The notes under the pieces were generated by a model that was not told the DNA's origin, ran no database searches, and saw only the letters and a program-made list of their open reading frames with translations. From Protofrankia sp963555925 (GTDB lineage: Bacteria; Actinomycetota; Actinomycetes; Frankiales; Frankiaceae), in assembly GCA_963555925.1 (NCBI GenBank), contig CAUVXJ010000063.1, forward strand, positions 1-64,000: a stretch of 64,000 nt of DNA. The letters run 5' to 3'. Both the position numbers and the translations under genes were made by a program. Each line of letters starts with the position of its first letter. The stretch's first letter is position 1. This document shows positions 50,934-58,373 of the stretch, one piece after another.

Positions 50934-52714
50934 GCCACCCCCTGGGTCTGCAGCCACATCTCCAATAGAGCCGCCTGCCACAACGCGTTCGCGCCGAGAG
51001 TGGTCCGGTTGTCGTTCGGCGCGGCCAACATGGCCTCGACCCATTCTGTTCGGAACAGGCCCCGGGCCTTGGCGACCGGATCGGTGAGCGACTCGCGCAC
51101 CCGGTCCAGGTAGGAGCCGGACAGATGCCGGATCGCCGGGACCGGGAAATAGCCCTTGGGCCGGTCGATGACCGCAGCCGGCATGATCGGACGGCCGATA
51201 GCCTTGAGCACTCCCTTGCCGCCCGACGCGAGCTTCAGCTCGGGCGGACAGGCCGCCGCGAGCTCGACGAGCTCGTGATCGAGGAACGGGGTACGCGCCT
51301 CCAGACCGGCAGCCATGGTCATATTGTCAACCCGCTTGACGGGATCTTCCACCAGCATGACCATCGAGTCGATGCGCAGCGCCGCGTCCAGCGCGCTGGA
51401 CGCACCGGGCTCGGCGAAGTGGGAGGCGACGAACGCCGCGCTGACATCGGCGTCAAGCAGGTAGTCCGGCTCGACCATGGTCTCGATCGCGCTGTGCGAC
51501 CGGTCCGCGAACACCCGCAGGTAGTCCTTGACCGCATCGTCGCGTCCGACCCGGGCCAGCGGCGGGTACCAGGAGTAACCGGCGAATACCTCGTCCGCAC
51601 CCTGCCCGGACTGCACGACCTTCAGGTGGCAGGCGACCTCCTGCGACAGCAGGTGGAAGGCGACGCAGTCGTGGCTGACCATCGGCTCGCTCATCGAGTC
51701 GATGGTCGCCTCGATCGCGGGCAGCAGCCGGTCACCGGCGACCCGAATCTGGTGATGGTCGGTGCCGAAATGGTTCGCAATGACGTCGGAGTACGCGAAC
51801 TCGTCACCGGACTCGCCGCCGGCCGCCTCGAAGCCGACACTGAACGTCGCGAGATCGCGCTGCCCGGCCTCGGCCAGCAGGGCCACGATGAGGCTGGAGT
51901 CAAGCCCCCCGGACAGGAGCACACCGACGCCGACGTCGGCGACCATGCGCCTGCGCACCGCGGTGCGTAGCCGCTCACCGATCGCGTCCCGCCAGTCCAG
52001 CGCCGACCAACCCTCATACGCCGGGTCACGGGCGAAACCCGGCTGCCAGTAGCGCTCGTCGGTGGTTGAACCGTCCGCGTCGATGATCCTCACCGTGGCC
52101 GCCGGCAGTTTGCGCACGGCTGCGAGGATCGTGCGCGGCGCCGGCACGACCGAATGGAACGACAGATAGTGGTGCAACGCAACCCGATCGATGTCGCCGC
52201 TTATCCCGCCGCCGGCGAGCAGCGCGGGCAACGTCGAGGCGAAGCGGACGCGCGTCGCGTTCGCCGTGACGTACAGCGGCTTGATGCCCAGACGGTCACG
52301 GCCGAGGACGACGCGGCCGGTGTCACGCTCATGGATGGCGAAGGCGAACATCCCGGCGAAGTGGTCGACGCACCGGGTGCCCCACCGATGGTATGCCTTA
52401 CCGATCACCTCAGTGTCCGATGCCGAGAAGAAACGGTAGCCCGCGGCGATCAGCTCGTCACGTAGTTCGCGGTAGTTGTAGATGCAGCCGTTGAAGACTG
52501 TCGTGAGGCCGAGGTCGCTGTCGACCATCGGCTGCGCACCGCGCTCCGAGAGATCAATGATCTTCAGGCGACGGTGACCGAACGCGACCGGTCCAGACGC
52601 CCACACGCCGCTGCCGTCCGGGCCGCGCGGGCGCATCCGGTCGGCCATCCTGGCCACCGCGTCCACATCGGCCGCGGCGCCGTCAAACCGCAGCTCCCCG
52701 CTCAGACCGCACAT
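50930..52714 (-). CDS. Asparagine synthase-like amidotransferase (N-acetylglutaminylglutamine amidotransferase type)
   Basis: The 594-residue protein has the Ntn amidotransferase domain with nucleophile Cys2 (MCGLSGELRF), NGCIYNYRELR and SDTEVIGKAYHRWG, and a synthetase domain with the ATP-pyrophosphatase loop LLSGGLDSSLI and SGQGADEVFAGYSWYP. It matches the group annotated as N-acetylglutaminylglutamine amidotransferase more than true AsnB, judging from MFAFAIHERDTGRVVLGRDRLGIKPLY, and from its partner genes. The expected reaction is amidation of a peptide carboxylate with glutamine nitrogen. It follows the ligase fusion by 143 nt and is coupled to the S9 peptidase. Confidence 0.85.
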   Translation of the reverse strand: MCGLSGELRFDGAAADVDAVARMADRMRPRGPDGSGVWASGPVAFGHRRLKIIDLSERGAQPMVDSDLGLTTVFNGCIYNYRELRDELIAAGYRFFSASDTEVIGKAYHRWGTRCVDHFAGMFAFAIHERDTGRVVLGRDRLGIKPLYVTANATRVRFASTLPALLAGGGISGDIDRVALHHYLSFHSVVPAPRTILAAVRKLPAATVRIIDADGSTTDERYWQPGFARDPAYEGWSALDWRDAIGERLRTAVRRRMVADVGVGVLLSGGLDSSLIVALLAEAGQRDLATFSVGFEAAGGESGDEFAYSDVIANHFGTDHHQIRVAGDRLLPAIEATIDSMSEPMVSHDCVAFHLLSQEVACHLKVVQSGQGADEVFAGYSWYPPLARVGRDDAVKDYLRVFADRSHSAIETMVEPDYLLDADVSAAFVASHFAEPGASSALDAALRIDSMVMLVEDPVKRVDNMTMAAGLEARTPFLDHELVELAAACPPELKLASGGKGVLKAIGRPIMPAAVIDRPKGYFPVPAIRHLSGSYLDRVRESLTDPVAKARGLFRTEWVEAMLAAPNDNRTTLGANALWQAALLEMWLQTQGVA

Positions 52715-52857
52715 GTTCGCTCCCTGTCGGTCGCTTCATCGGCTTCCTCGACGGCGTGGCTACCACCATCTGTGCCCGGCGTTTCCAGCAGATGACGCCA
52801 CCGTTGCGAGCAGGAAGGCGCTCCCGAAGCTCTACCCCGGGGTCCTCTTGCGAGGCC

Positions 52858-55527
52858 CTACCGCGGTAGCCAGGTGTCCTTGGAACCACCGCCGCGGGAG
52901 GAGTTGACGATCAGGCTGCCGACCGGTGCGACCCGGGTCAGCGCCGCCGGTATGACCATCGCCTCCGCACCCAGGTAGACGAAAGCGCGCAGGTCGACCG
53001 AGCACGGCTGGAGACGACCGTCGTGCCAGGTCGGATGGGTCGACAGCCGCACCAGCTCCTGGCCGATCCAGCGACGCGGGTCAGCCAGGATGCGTCGACG
53101 GGCGGTCGCGAGCTCCGCGGTGTCCGCCCGCGGACCGATCAGCACGCCATCCCCGCCGTACCCGTCCGCCGGTTTGATCACCAACTCGTCCAGATGATCA
53201 AGCACGTACGCGCACTGCTCGGGATCGCCGCAGACGTAAGTCCTGACATCGTCGAGTACGGGCTGTTCACCCAGGTAGTACTTGATCAGAAGTGGTACAT
53301 AGGCGTAGAGCACCTTGTCGTCGGCGACACCGTTACCGGGCGCATTCGCCAGGCTGAGCGTTCCGGCTCGAACCGCCCTGATCAGGGCCGGCCCGAGCGG
53401 CAGACCGTCGGCGGCCACGGCGGTGGCCAGCTCGTCCTCGTCAAAACGCCGGTACAGGACGTCGACCCGGCGAGGTCGACCCCGGTCGAGACGGTGGACC
53501 ACGCTGCCCGACGGGCCGTCCTCGACGACGAGGTCGCCCGGTTCGACGAGCGCCACCCCCATCTCCTCTGCCAACAGGGCGTGCTCGAAGTGGGCCGAGT
53601 TGTCCGCCCCGTCGGTGAGCACCGCGATCGTCGGCTCCCCCGTCGCCCGGGTGGGAGCGGCCGCGACGAGGGCCTCGTGCAGCAGGGCAGGCACACCATC
53701 GAGCCCGGCGATCCCACCGGGCGGGACCAGATCGGGCAACACCGAGCAGGTCAGCCGCCGCCCTTCGATCGCATAGGCCACTCCGGAGGGAACCCGCAGG
53801 TTGTCCTCAAGGACGAACCAGTTCCCGTCGGCGTCACGCACCAGGTCGATGCCGGTGACGCTGGCCCGCACGGCATCGGCGGGCACGGCGAATCCGGCGG
53901 CCCGCATACCGGGCGCGTCACGCACCGCCCAGGCCGGGACGACACCGTCGCCGACGACCGCCTGCTCGCCATAGGCGTCGTGCAGGAATGCCTCGAGCGC
54001 CCTGACACGCTGCGCCAGACCCGTCCGCAGCCGCGACCAGTCCGCGGCCTCGACGATACGTGGCACCAGATCGAAGGGAAACGGTCGCGCAGCGTCCTCG
54101 CCGGTCACCCGGAACACCACCCCGCGCAGGACCTGCTCGACGCCCCGCGCCTCGGCGCGTTCGGCCAGCACCGCCGGCCCGAGACGGTCCAGGGTCCGCA
54201 TCACGGTCCGGTACGGGGCACGGACCGCGCCACCGGAGTCGACCACTTCGTCGAAACCGTCGGGGCGGTACCCGTGAAGCAGGCTCGGCTCGCCCGCGGG
54301 GGTGGACCGTGGTGTACCGACGAGCGTGCTCGCCGACCCAGGGGCAGAGGCCGACGCAGAAGGAGGCGCCGACCCAGGGGCAGAGGCCGACGCAGAAGGA
54401 GATGCCGACGCAGACGCCGGCAGGGCAAGCGGAGCGTCACGCGTCTCGGCCAGAATGAGGTCGGCGACGTCGGCCAACCGCTCACGCCGGGCGAAGGCCC
54501 GCCGCTGCCGGGCCGCAGCGCCGCCACGTCCGATCGCCTGCTGGGCGAGGTCGGTCACCAACTCCCAGTCACCGGCGTGCTCAAGCTCGGCTCGGACCTC
54601 GTCCATCAGTCGGCGCAGGAGGTCGTCCGCCGGTACCGGGCCCGCACCGGCCACATCGACGAGGTCACCCTCGATCCCGGACCGAGCCGCCCGCCAGGTG
54701 GCCGCCCGCAACAGTTCGGTCCGTGGCGGTGGTGCCGGCACACCGATCCCGATCGCCACAGTGGCCCGGCGGACGAGCGCGCGGAACAGACCGGCGATGA
54801 GGATGACGTTATCGACGTCCGGACATGCGTCGCAGATGCGCAGTTCGACCGTGGGTAGGTGCGCCGATGGGCGGACATCGAAGTAGACCATGCCCGGATC
54901 GCTGATCACCCCGGATTTGATCAGATCCGCGACCAGTTGATCGTATTCGGCCGCGGTGCTGAACGAACCGGCGACACCGGCGGTCGGCCACCGCTGCCAG
55001 ACCAAGGTGCGGACGCTCGCGTACCCGCTGTCGACACCCTTCCAGTAGGGGGAACTCGCAGACAGCGCCAGCAACATCGGCAGCCACGGCGCGACCCACG
55101 CGACCACCGCCATGGCGAGGTCGCGGTCGGCGACGTCCACGTGCACCTGGGCACCGCAGATCAGCTGTTCCCGGGCCAGCAGCTGGTACTCGGCGAGCAT
55201 CTGTTCATAACGCGGGTCGCGGCTGATCTCCAGTACATCCGGATCGACCAGCGGAACGGTTCCCGCGGCCGCTGGACCGAGCCCGAGCGGTTCAGCGACC
55301 GCCGCGAGTTCACGCCGCAGGTCCACCAGGTCGGCTCGCAGGTCGAGAAGATCGGTGCAGGGACGGCTGTTGGTTTCCACCACGGACTTCAACAGCTCTG
55401 CGGCGAAGCGGTCGGCCGGAAGGCGGTCAAGGATCGCGTCGGCCCGCGGTACGAGTTGGCGGGACGCAAGATCGAGGATGTGAAACTCCTCCTCGACGCC
55501 GACAGTCGCGATTCGGTCGTCGCTCAT
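52858..55527 (-). CDS. Carboxylate-amine ligase (GCS2/YbdK) fused to circularly permuted ATP-grasp
   Basis: The 889-residue protein joins a glutamate-cysteine ligase type 2 domain (residues about 5-380: TVGVEEEFHILDL, LLKSVVETNSRPC, GAQVHVDV, VYFDVRPSAHLPTVELRICDACP) to a circularly permuted ATP-grasp domain (from about 450: GVVFRVTGEDAARPFPFDLVPR, NWFVLEDNLRVPSG, VIKPADGYGGDGVLIGP, LVNSSRGGGSKDTW-like end). Both halves form amide bonds from a carboxylate and an amine, so one chain could make two peptide bonds. ATG 55527 is the family start. An Ala-Ser-Pro-Gly-rich linker carries a 36-nt repeat. It is the first gene of a three-gene unit. The product is unknown. Confidence 0.88.
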   Translation of the reverse strand: MSDDRIATVGVEEEFHILDLASRQLVPRADAILDRLPADRFAAELLKSVVETNSRPCTDLLDLRADLVDLRRELAAVAEPLGLGPAAAGTVPLVDPDVLEISRDPRYEQMLAEYQLLAREQLICGAQVHVDVADRDLAMAVVAWVAPWLPMLLALSASSPYWKGVDSGYASVRTLVWQRWPTAGVAGSFSTAAEYDQLVADLIKSGVISDPGMVYFDVRPSAHLPTVELRICDACPDVDNVILIAGLFRALVRRATVAIGIGVPAPPPRTELLRAATWRAARSGIEGDLVDVAGAGPVPADDLLRRLMDEVRAELEHAGDWELVTDLAQQAIGRGGAAARQRRAFARRERLADVADLILAETRDAPLALPASASASPSASASAPGSAPPSASASAPGSASTLVGTPRSTPAGEPSLLHGYRPDGFDEVVDSGGAVRAPYRTVMRTLDRLGPAVLAERAEARGVEQVLRGVVFRVTGEDAARPFPFDLVPRIVEAADWSRLRTGLAQRVRALEAFLHDAYGEQAVVGDGVVPAWAVRDAPGMRAAGFAVPADAVRASVTGIDLVRDADGNWFVLEDNLRVPSGVAYAIEGRRLTCSVLPDLVPPGGIAGLDGVPALLHEALVAAAPTRATGEPTIAVLTDGADNSAHFEHALLAEEMGVALVEPGDLVVEDGPSGSVVHRLDRGRPRRVDVLYRRFDEDELATAVAADGLPLGPALIRAVRAGTLSLANAPGNGVADDKVLYAYVPLLIKYYLGEQPVLDDVRTYVCGDPEQCAYVLDHLDELVIKPADGYGGDGVLIGPRADTAELATARRRILADPRRWIGQELVRLSTHPTWHDGRLQPCSVDLRAFVYLGAEAMVIPAALTRVAPVGSLIVNSSRGGGSKDTWLPR
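54332..54403. repeat. 36-nt tandem repeat in the ligase-fusion linker
   Basis: Two 36-nt units beginning GCCGACCCAGGGGCAGAGG encode the Ala/Ser/Pro-rich linker between the two enzyme domains. They differ at one or two positions. Confidence 0.92.
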
Positions 55528-56019
55528 GGACGACGACGCTACGGCCATTTGGCTACAGAAGCACGTCAAAGTCTGTCCGATCGTTGATACCGGACAGGCT
55601 TTCGGACGTTGCTGCGCAGGTCTGCTGCCTGTAACGGTTTCCCCGCACAACCAGGACGGCCGATCCGACCAGTGAACCCGCGCGGTCAGGCACGAATGTC
55701 AACGGGAACGCCGCACTGCGGCGGGAGACCGGACAAGCCTTAGTGGTCGGCGCCGGAAACAGGCTAAGGCAAGGCGCCCTCATTGTCACTATCAGTATAC
55801 ATCTATGACAATCAGCCACAAAATCTCGCCACTTCGCGGTCAACCCACCACCCCTCGTACACATCACCCCCTTGTGATGTCACAATGCAACCTCACCGGC
55901 ACTTCTGGTGACATCGCCAGCGCCGGCAAGATGATCTTCCGAATGAAGGGTGCTGACGTGCGACCACGGGAGCTTGCCCCGTCCGCCTGCAGCTGGATGT
56001 CTCTGGGGGGCCGACCGTC
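55528..56019. other. Divergent intergenic region between the ligase fusion and the FadR-type regulator
   Basis: This 492-nt gap has no convincing gene; the frames in it have no recognisable protein character. Its middle (about 55780-55860) is notably AT-richer than the surroundings and includes a palindrome at 55782-55812. It should hold promoters for both flanking transcription units. Confidence 0.6.
55782..55812. promoter_or_regulatory. 31-bp imperfect palindrome, candidate operator
   Basis: ATTGTCA (55782-55788) and TGACAAT (55806-55812) are perfect 7-bp arms around a 17-nt AT-rich spacer that holds GTATAC. It lies 208 nt upstream of the FadR-type gene and 255 nt upstream of the ligase fusion, in an AT-rich island. 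Confidence 0.45.
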
Positions 56020-56913
56020 ATGGCGTTACTGAACGCAACCGACATCGCAACGACCGGACCGGTTGACATCTCCGAGCGGGCAAAGCCGGCGCAGGCCGCC
56101 GGCACGGGCGCAGCGACGATCGGCGAGGGCCGCATCGGCCGGCAGGTACGCGTCCCCAAGACCGCCGAGCTGGTCGCCGCGCACCTGCGGCGTCAGATAG
56201 TGCGAGGCGAACTGGTCGAAGGCGATGCTCTTCCCCCGGAAGCCGTGTTGATGGAACAGTTCGGTGTCTCACGCCCTACGCTGCGCGAGGCGTTCCGGGT
56301 CCTGGAGTCCGAAGCGCTGATCAGCGTGCGCCGCGGCGCCCATGGCGGGGCCCGCGTCCACACACCCAACGGTGACGTGGCCGCCCGCTACGCGGCGCTG
56401 GTCCTGGAACACCGCGGCACGACCCTCGCTGACATCCACCAGGCCAGGGCCTTCATCGAACCGCCCTGTGTCCGCCAGGTCGCCGAGTGCCACACAGATG
56501 ACGATCTCACCGAGCTCCGGGCGGCCCTCGCTTCGGTCGAGGCCGCCAACGACGACCACGGTCAGCTACTGGCCGCCGACACGGACTTCCGCGGCCTGCT
56601 GGTCGAGCTCGCCGGGAACCAGACCCTGATCGTGCTTGCCGGCATGCTGCGCCATATCATCAGCCTCGCGCACGGTAACGGATCGATCCCCGAGAGCACG
56701 CCGGCCGCACCGACCATGCCTGGTGCGCTTGGTGCTCTCGGTGCGGCCGACCGCCGCCCGCACCGAGAACTGGTGGCCCTGATCGAAGCCGGCGAATCAG
56801 CCGCGGCCGAGGACCTGTGGCGGCGTCACCTCCTGGCGACAAACCCCTTCGTCGGACACGACCAGGCCACAGTCCTCGACCTGTTGGGGGGAGTTGCCAC
56901 GGCAGGTAGGTAA
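56020..56913 (+). CDS. FadR-subfamily GntR transcriptional regulator
   Basis: The 297-residue protein has a GntR winged helix (about residues 48-115): AAHLRRQIVRGELVEGDALPPEAVLMEQFGVSRPTLREAFRVLESEALISVRRG, and an FCD ligand domain with ARAFIEPPCVRQVAECHTDDDL and a downstream HRELVALIEAGESAAAEDLWRRHL that supplies metal-binding histidines in this family. The N-terminal 45 residues are an unstructured-looking extension. The thioesterase gene follows 10 nt after the stop, so both may be one transcript; control of acyl-CoA metabolism is a reasonable guess. Confidence 0.88.
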   Translation: MALLNATDIATTGPVDISERAKPAQAAGTGAATIGEGRIGRQVRVPKTAELVAAHLRRQIVRGELVEGDALPPEAVLMEQFGVSRPTLREAFRVLESEALISVRRGAHGGARVHTPNGDVAARYAALVLEHRGTTLADIHQARAFIEPPCVRQVAECHTDDDLTELRAALASVEAANDDHGQLLAADTDFRGLLVELAGNQTLIVLAGMLRHIISLAHGNGSIPESTPAAPTMPGALGALGAADRRPHRELVALIEAGESAAAEDLWRRHLLATNPFVGHDQATVLDLLGGVATAGR

Positions 56914-56923
56914 CGTCGATCAG

Positions 56924-57796
56924 GTGACCCGCGCCGAGACCGACTCCCTGGCCGAGGTCCTCACCCTCGACCGCATCGAAACCAACATCTTCCGCGGCTG
57001 GTCCTGGCACACCGCGCCGACCAGGGTGTTCGGCGGCCATGTCGCGGCACAGGCGCTGATCGCCGCTGGTCGAACCGTCGCCGCCGATCGCCCGGTGCAC
57101 TCGCTGCACGCCTACTTCCTGCTACCGGGTGATCCCACGGCGCCGATCATCTATGAGGTCGACCCGATTCGTGACGGGCGTTCCTTCACGACCCGGCGCG
57201 TGGTCGCCATCCAGCACGGCAAGGCGATCTTCAACATGTCCGCGTCGTTCCACCATAGGACGGAGGGCTTCGAGCACCAATCGCCGATGCCCCCGACAGC
57301 ACCGCCCGAGGACACCGCTACGCCACCCGACGAGATCTTCTCCGACAGTGGGGGTGTCGAGCCGTTCTTCCTGCGCTACCTGGATGTCCTGCCTATCGCG
57401 ACGGGCGCCCAGGACGGCTCCACAGAGCCGCCCGTCATCTCCTATCTCGGGGATCCCCACGCTCCCCACCAGCGGCGATGGTTCCGCGCCCGGGGAGCGC
57501 TACCCGACGACCCGCTCTACCACGCCTGTGCGGTCGCGTACGCGTCCGACCTCCACCTGATCACGACGACCGTGCTCCCGCACCGGACGCCGGCAGGGCC
57601 GCGAATCTCATTGGCGAGCCTGGACCATGCGATGTGGTTCCATCGCCCGTTCCGCGCGGATGAATGGCTCCTCTACATCCAGGACAGTCCGTCTGCGTCC
57701 GCAGAACGTGGATTCGCTCGCGGTGAGATCTACACAACCGACGGCCGGCTCGTCGTCTCCGTCGCGCAGGAGGGACTGATGCGACCGGCGCACTGA
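56924..57796 (+). CDS. Acyl-CoA thioesterase II (TesB family)
   Basis: TesB-type enzymes hydrolyse medium- to long-chain acyl-CoA. The 290-residue double-hotdog protein has FRGWSWHTAPTRVFGGHVAAQAL, VHSLHAYFLLPGDP, GRSFTTRRVVAIQHGKAIFNM and, in the second domain, SLDHAMWFHRPFRADEWLLY and SVAQEGLMR. The Asp of SLDHAMWFH and the Gln of AQEG are the catalytic positions. GTG 56924 is used because conserved sequence starts shortly after; a TTG at 56894 would overlap the regulator gene. Confidence 0.9.
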   Translation: MTRAETDSLAEVLTLDRIETNIFRGWSWHTAPTRVFGGHVAAQALIAAGRTVAADRPVHSLHAYFLLPGDPTAPIIYEVDPIRDGRSFTTRRVVAIQHGKAIFNMSASFHHRTEGFEHQSPMPPTAPPEDTATPPDEIFSDSGGVEPFFLRYLDVLPIATGAQDGSTEPPVISYLGDPHAPHQRRWFRARGALPDDPLYHACAVAYASDLHLITTTVLPHRTPAGPRISLASLDHAMWFHRPFRADEWLLYIQDSPSASAERGFARGEIYTTDGRLVVSVAQEGLMRPAH

Positions 57797-57862
57797 CGCC
57801 GGCGCTGACCGACTGCACCGACTGCTCCGACTGCTCCGACTTTCCCTTTTCCGCCCTTTTTC

Positions 57863-57918
57863 AACGGCTCCGGCGACAGGACGCGCGCGGCTCGCGACGT
57901 CCCGCGCTCGGAGCCGTT
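57863..57918. terminator. Candidate terminator hairpin after the thioesterase gene
   Basis: Perfect 10-bp arms with a 36-nt, partly self-complementary GC-rich loop, 67 nt after the thioesterase stop. No U-tract follows on the plus strand, so the terminator call is tentative. Confidence 0.4.
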
Positions 57919-57974
57919 CGGCGTCTCAGGCAGACTTGCACGCCGCCGTTGACCGCGCCGACCGGCATCGACTC

Positions 57975-58029
57975 CCTGGTCCGGAAAGTTCGACGACCCG
58001 CCGACGGCCGTAGAACTTTCCGGACCAGG
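57975..58029. repeat. 17-bp perfect inverted repeat upstream of kdp
   Basis: CCTGGTCCGGAAAGTTC and GAACTTTCCGGACCAGG flank a 21-nt loop. The perfect 17-bp match is far beyond chance. It could be a stable hairpin insulating kdp from upstream transcription, a regulator site or the remains of a small mobile element. Confidence 0.8.
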
Positions 58030-58129
58030 CGTCATCAGGGCGTCAAAGCCGCTGGTCCCCGACTCCCGCCGGGCCGATACTCGGTTCCCTTGAGGTCTCC
58101 GGGCCCCTGCCGCGCTGGAAGGATCTGCT

Positions 58130-58213
58130 GTGCGTGACCTGATGTTCGTCGTCCTCACCGTCGCGATATTCACCGTGCTGGGGCTGGTCGTACGAGGGGT
58201 GGAGAAACTGTGA
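58130..58213 (+). CDS. Tiny single-helix membrane peptide at the head of the kdp operon
   Basis: A 27-residue frame starting GTG 58130 reads MRDLMFVVLTVAIFTV, then LGLVVRGVEKL. It is one membrane helix with a charged end. Similar short peptides precede kdpF in other actinobacterial kdp operons. GGAAGGA lies about 8 nt upstream. Its stop overlaps the kdpF start (GTGA), which supports translation. Function unknown; it may help assemble or stabilise the Kdp complex. Confidence 0.7.
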   Translation: MRDLMFVVLTVAIFTVLGLVVRGVEKL

Positions 58214-58299
58214 CCGCCGAGAACCTGACCGGTCTGATCCTGGCCGTCGCACTCACGATCTTCCTTGTCATCGCCCTTCTGTTTCCAGAGAAGTTCTAA
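58210..58299 (+). CDS. kdpF: K+-transporting ATPase small subunit KdpF
   Basis: The 29-residue peptide MTAENLTGLILAVALTIFLV followed by IALLFPEKF matches KdpF, a single-helix stabilising subunit of the KdpFABC potassium pump, with the typical LFPEKF end. It starts at GTG 58210 in a 4-nt overlap with the preceding small peptide, and kdpA follows 74 nt later. Confidence 0.9.
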   Translation: MTAENLTGLILAVALTIFLVIALLFPEKF

Positions 58300-58373
58300 C
58301 CTGACCGAATGCGACGCACCGCAGGTTCATCATGGATCTCCCGGTGCAGCCAGAGGCCGCAAGGGGTTGCGCA

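Larger units (their letters stand above)
57797..58129. other. Intergenic region between tesB-like gene and kdp operon, with two long inverted repeats
   Basis: After the thioesterase stop there is a short GACTGCTCC-type 9-nt tandem repeat (about 57808-57840). AACGGCTCCG (57863-57872) then pairs with CGGAGCCGTT (57909-57918) around a 36-nt loop. A second inverted repeat has perfect 17-bp arms at 57975-57991 and 58013-58029. The first may terminate the gntR-tesB transcript. The kdp promoter should lie between the second hairpin and 58130; GGAAGGA about 8 nt before 58130 is a ribosome-binding site. Confidence 0.6.

Noticed and set aside
55553..55867. A 104-codon minus-strand frame upstream of the ligase fusion
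   Set aside because: No domain or plausible start context; it crosses the AT-rich palindrome and probable promoter region.
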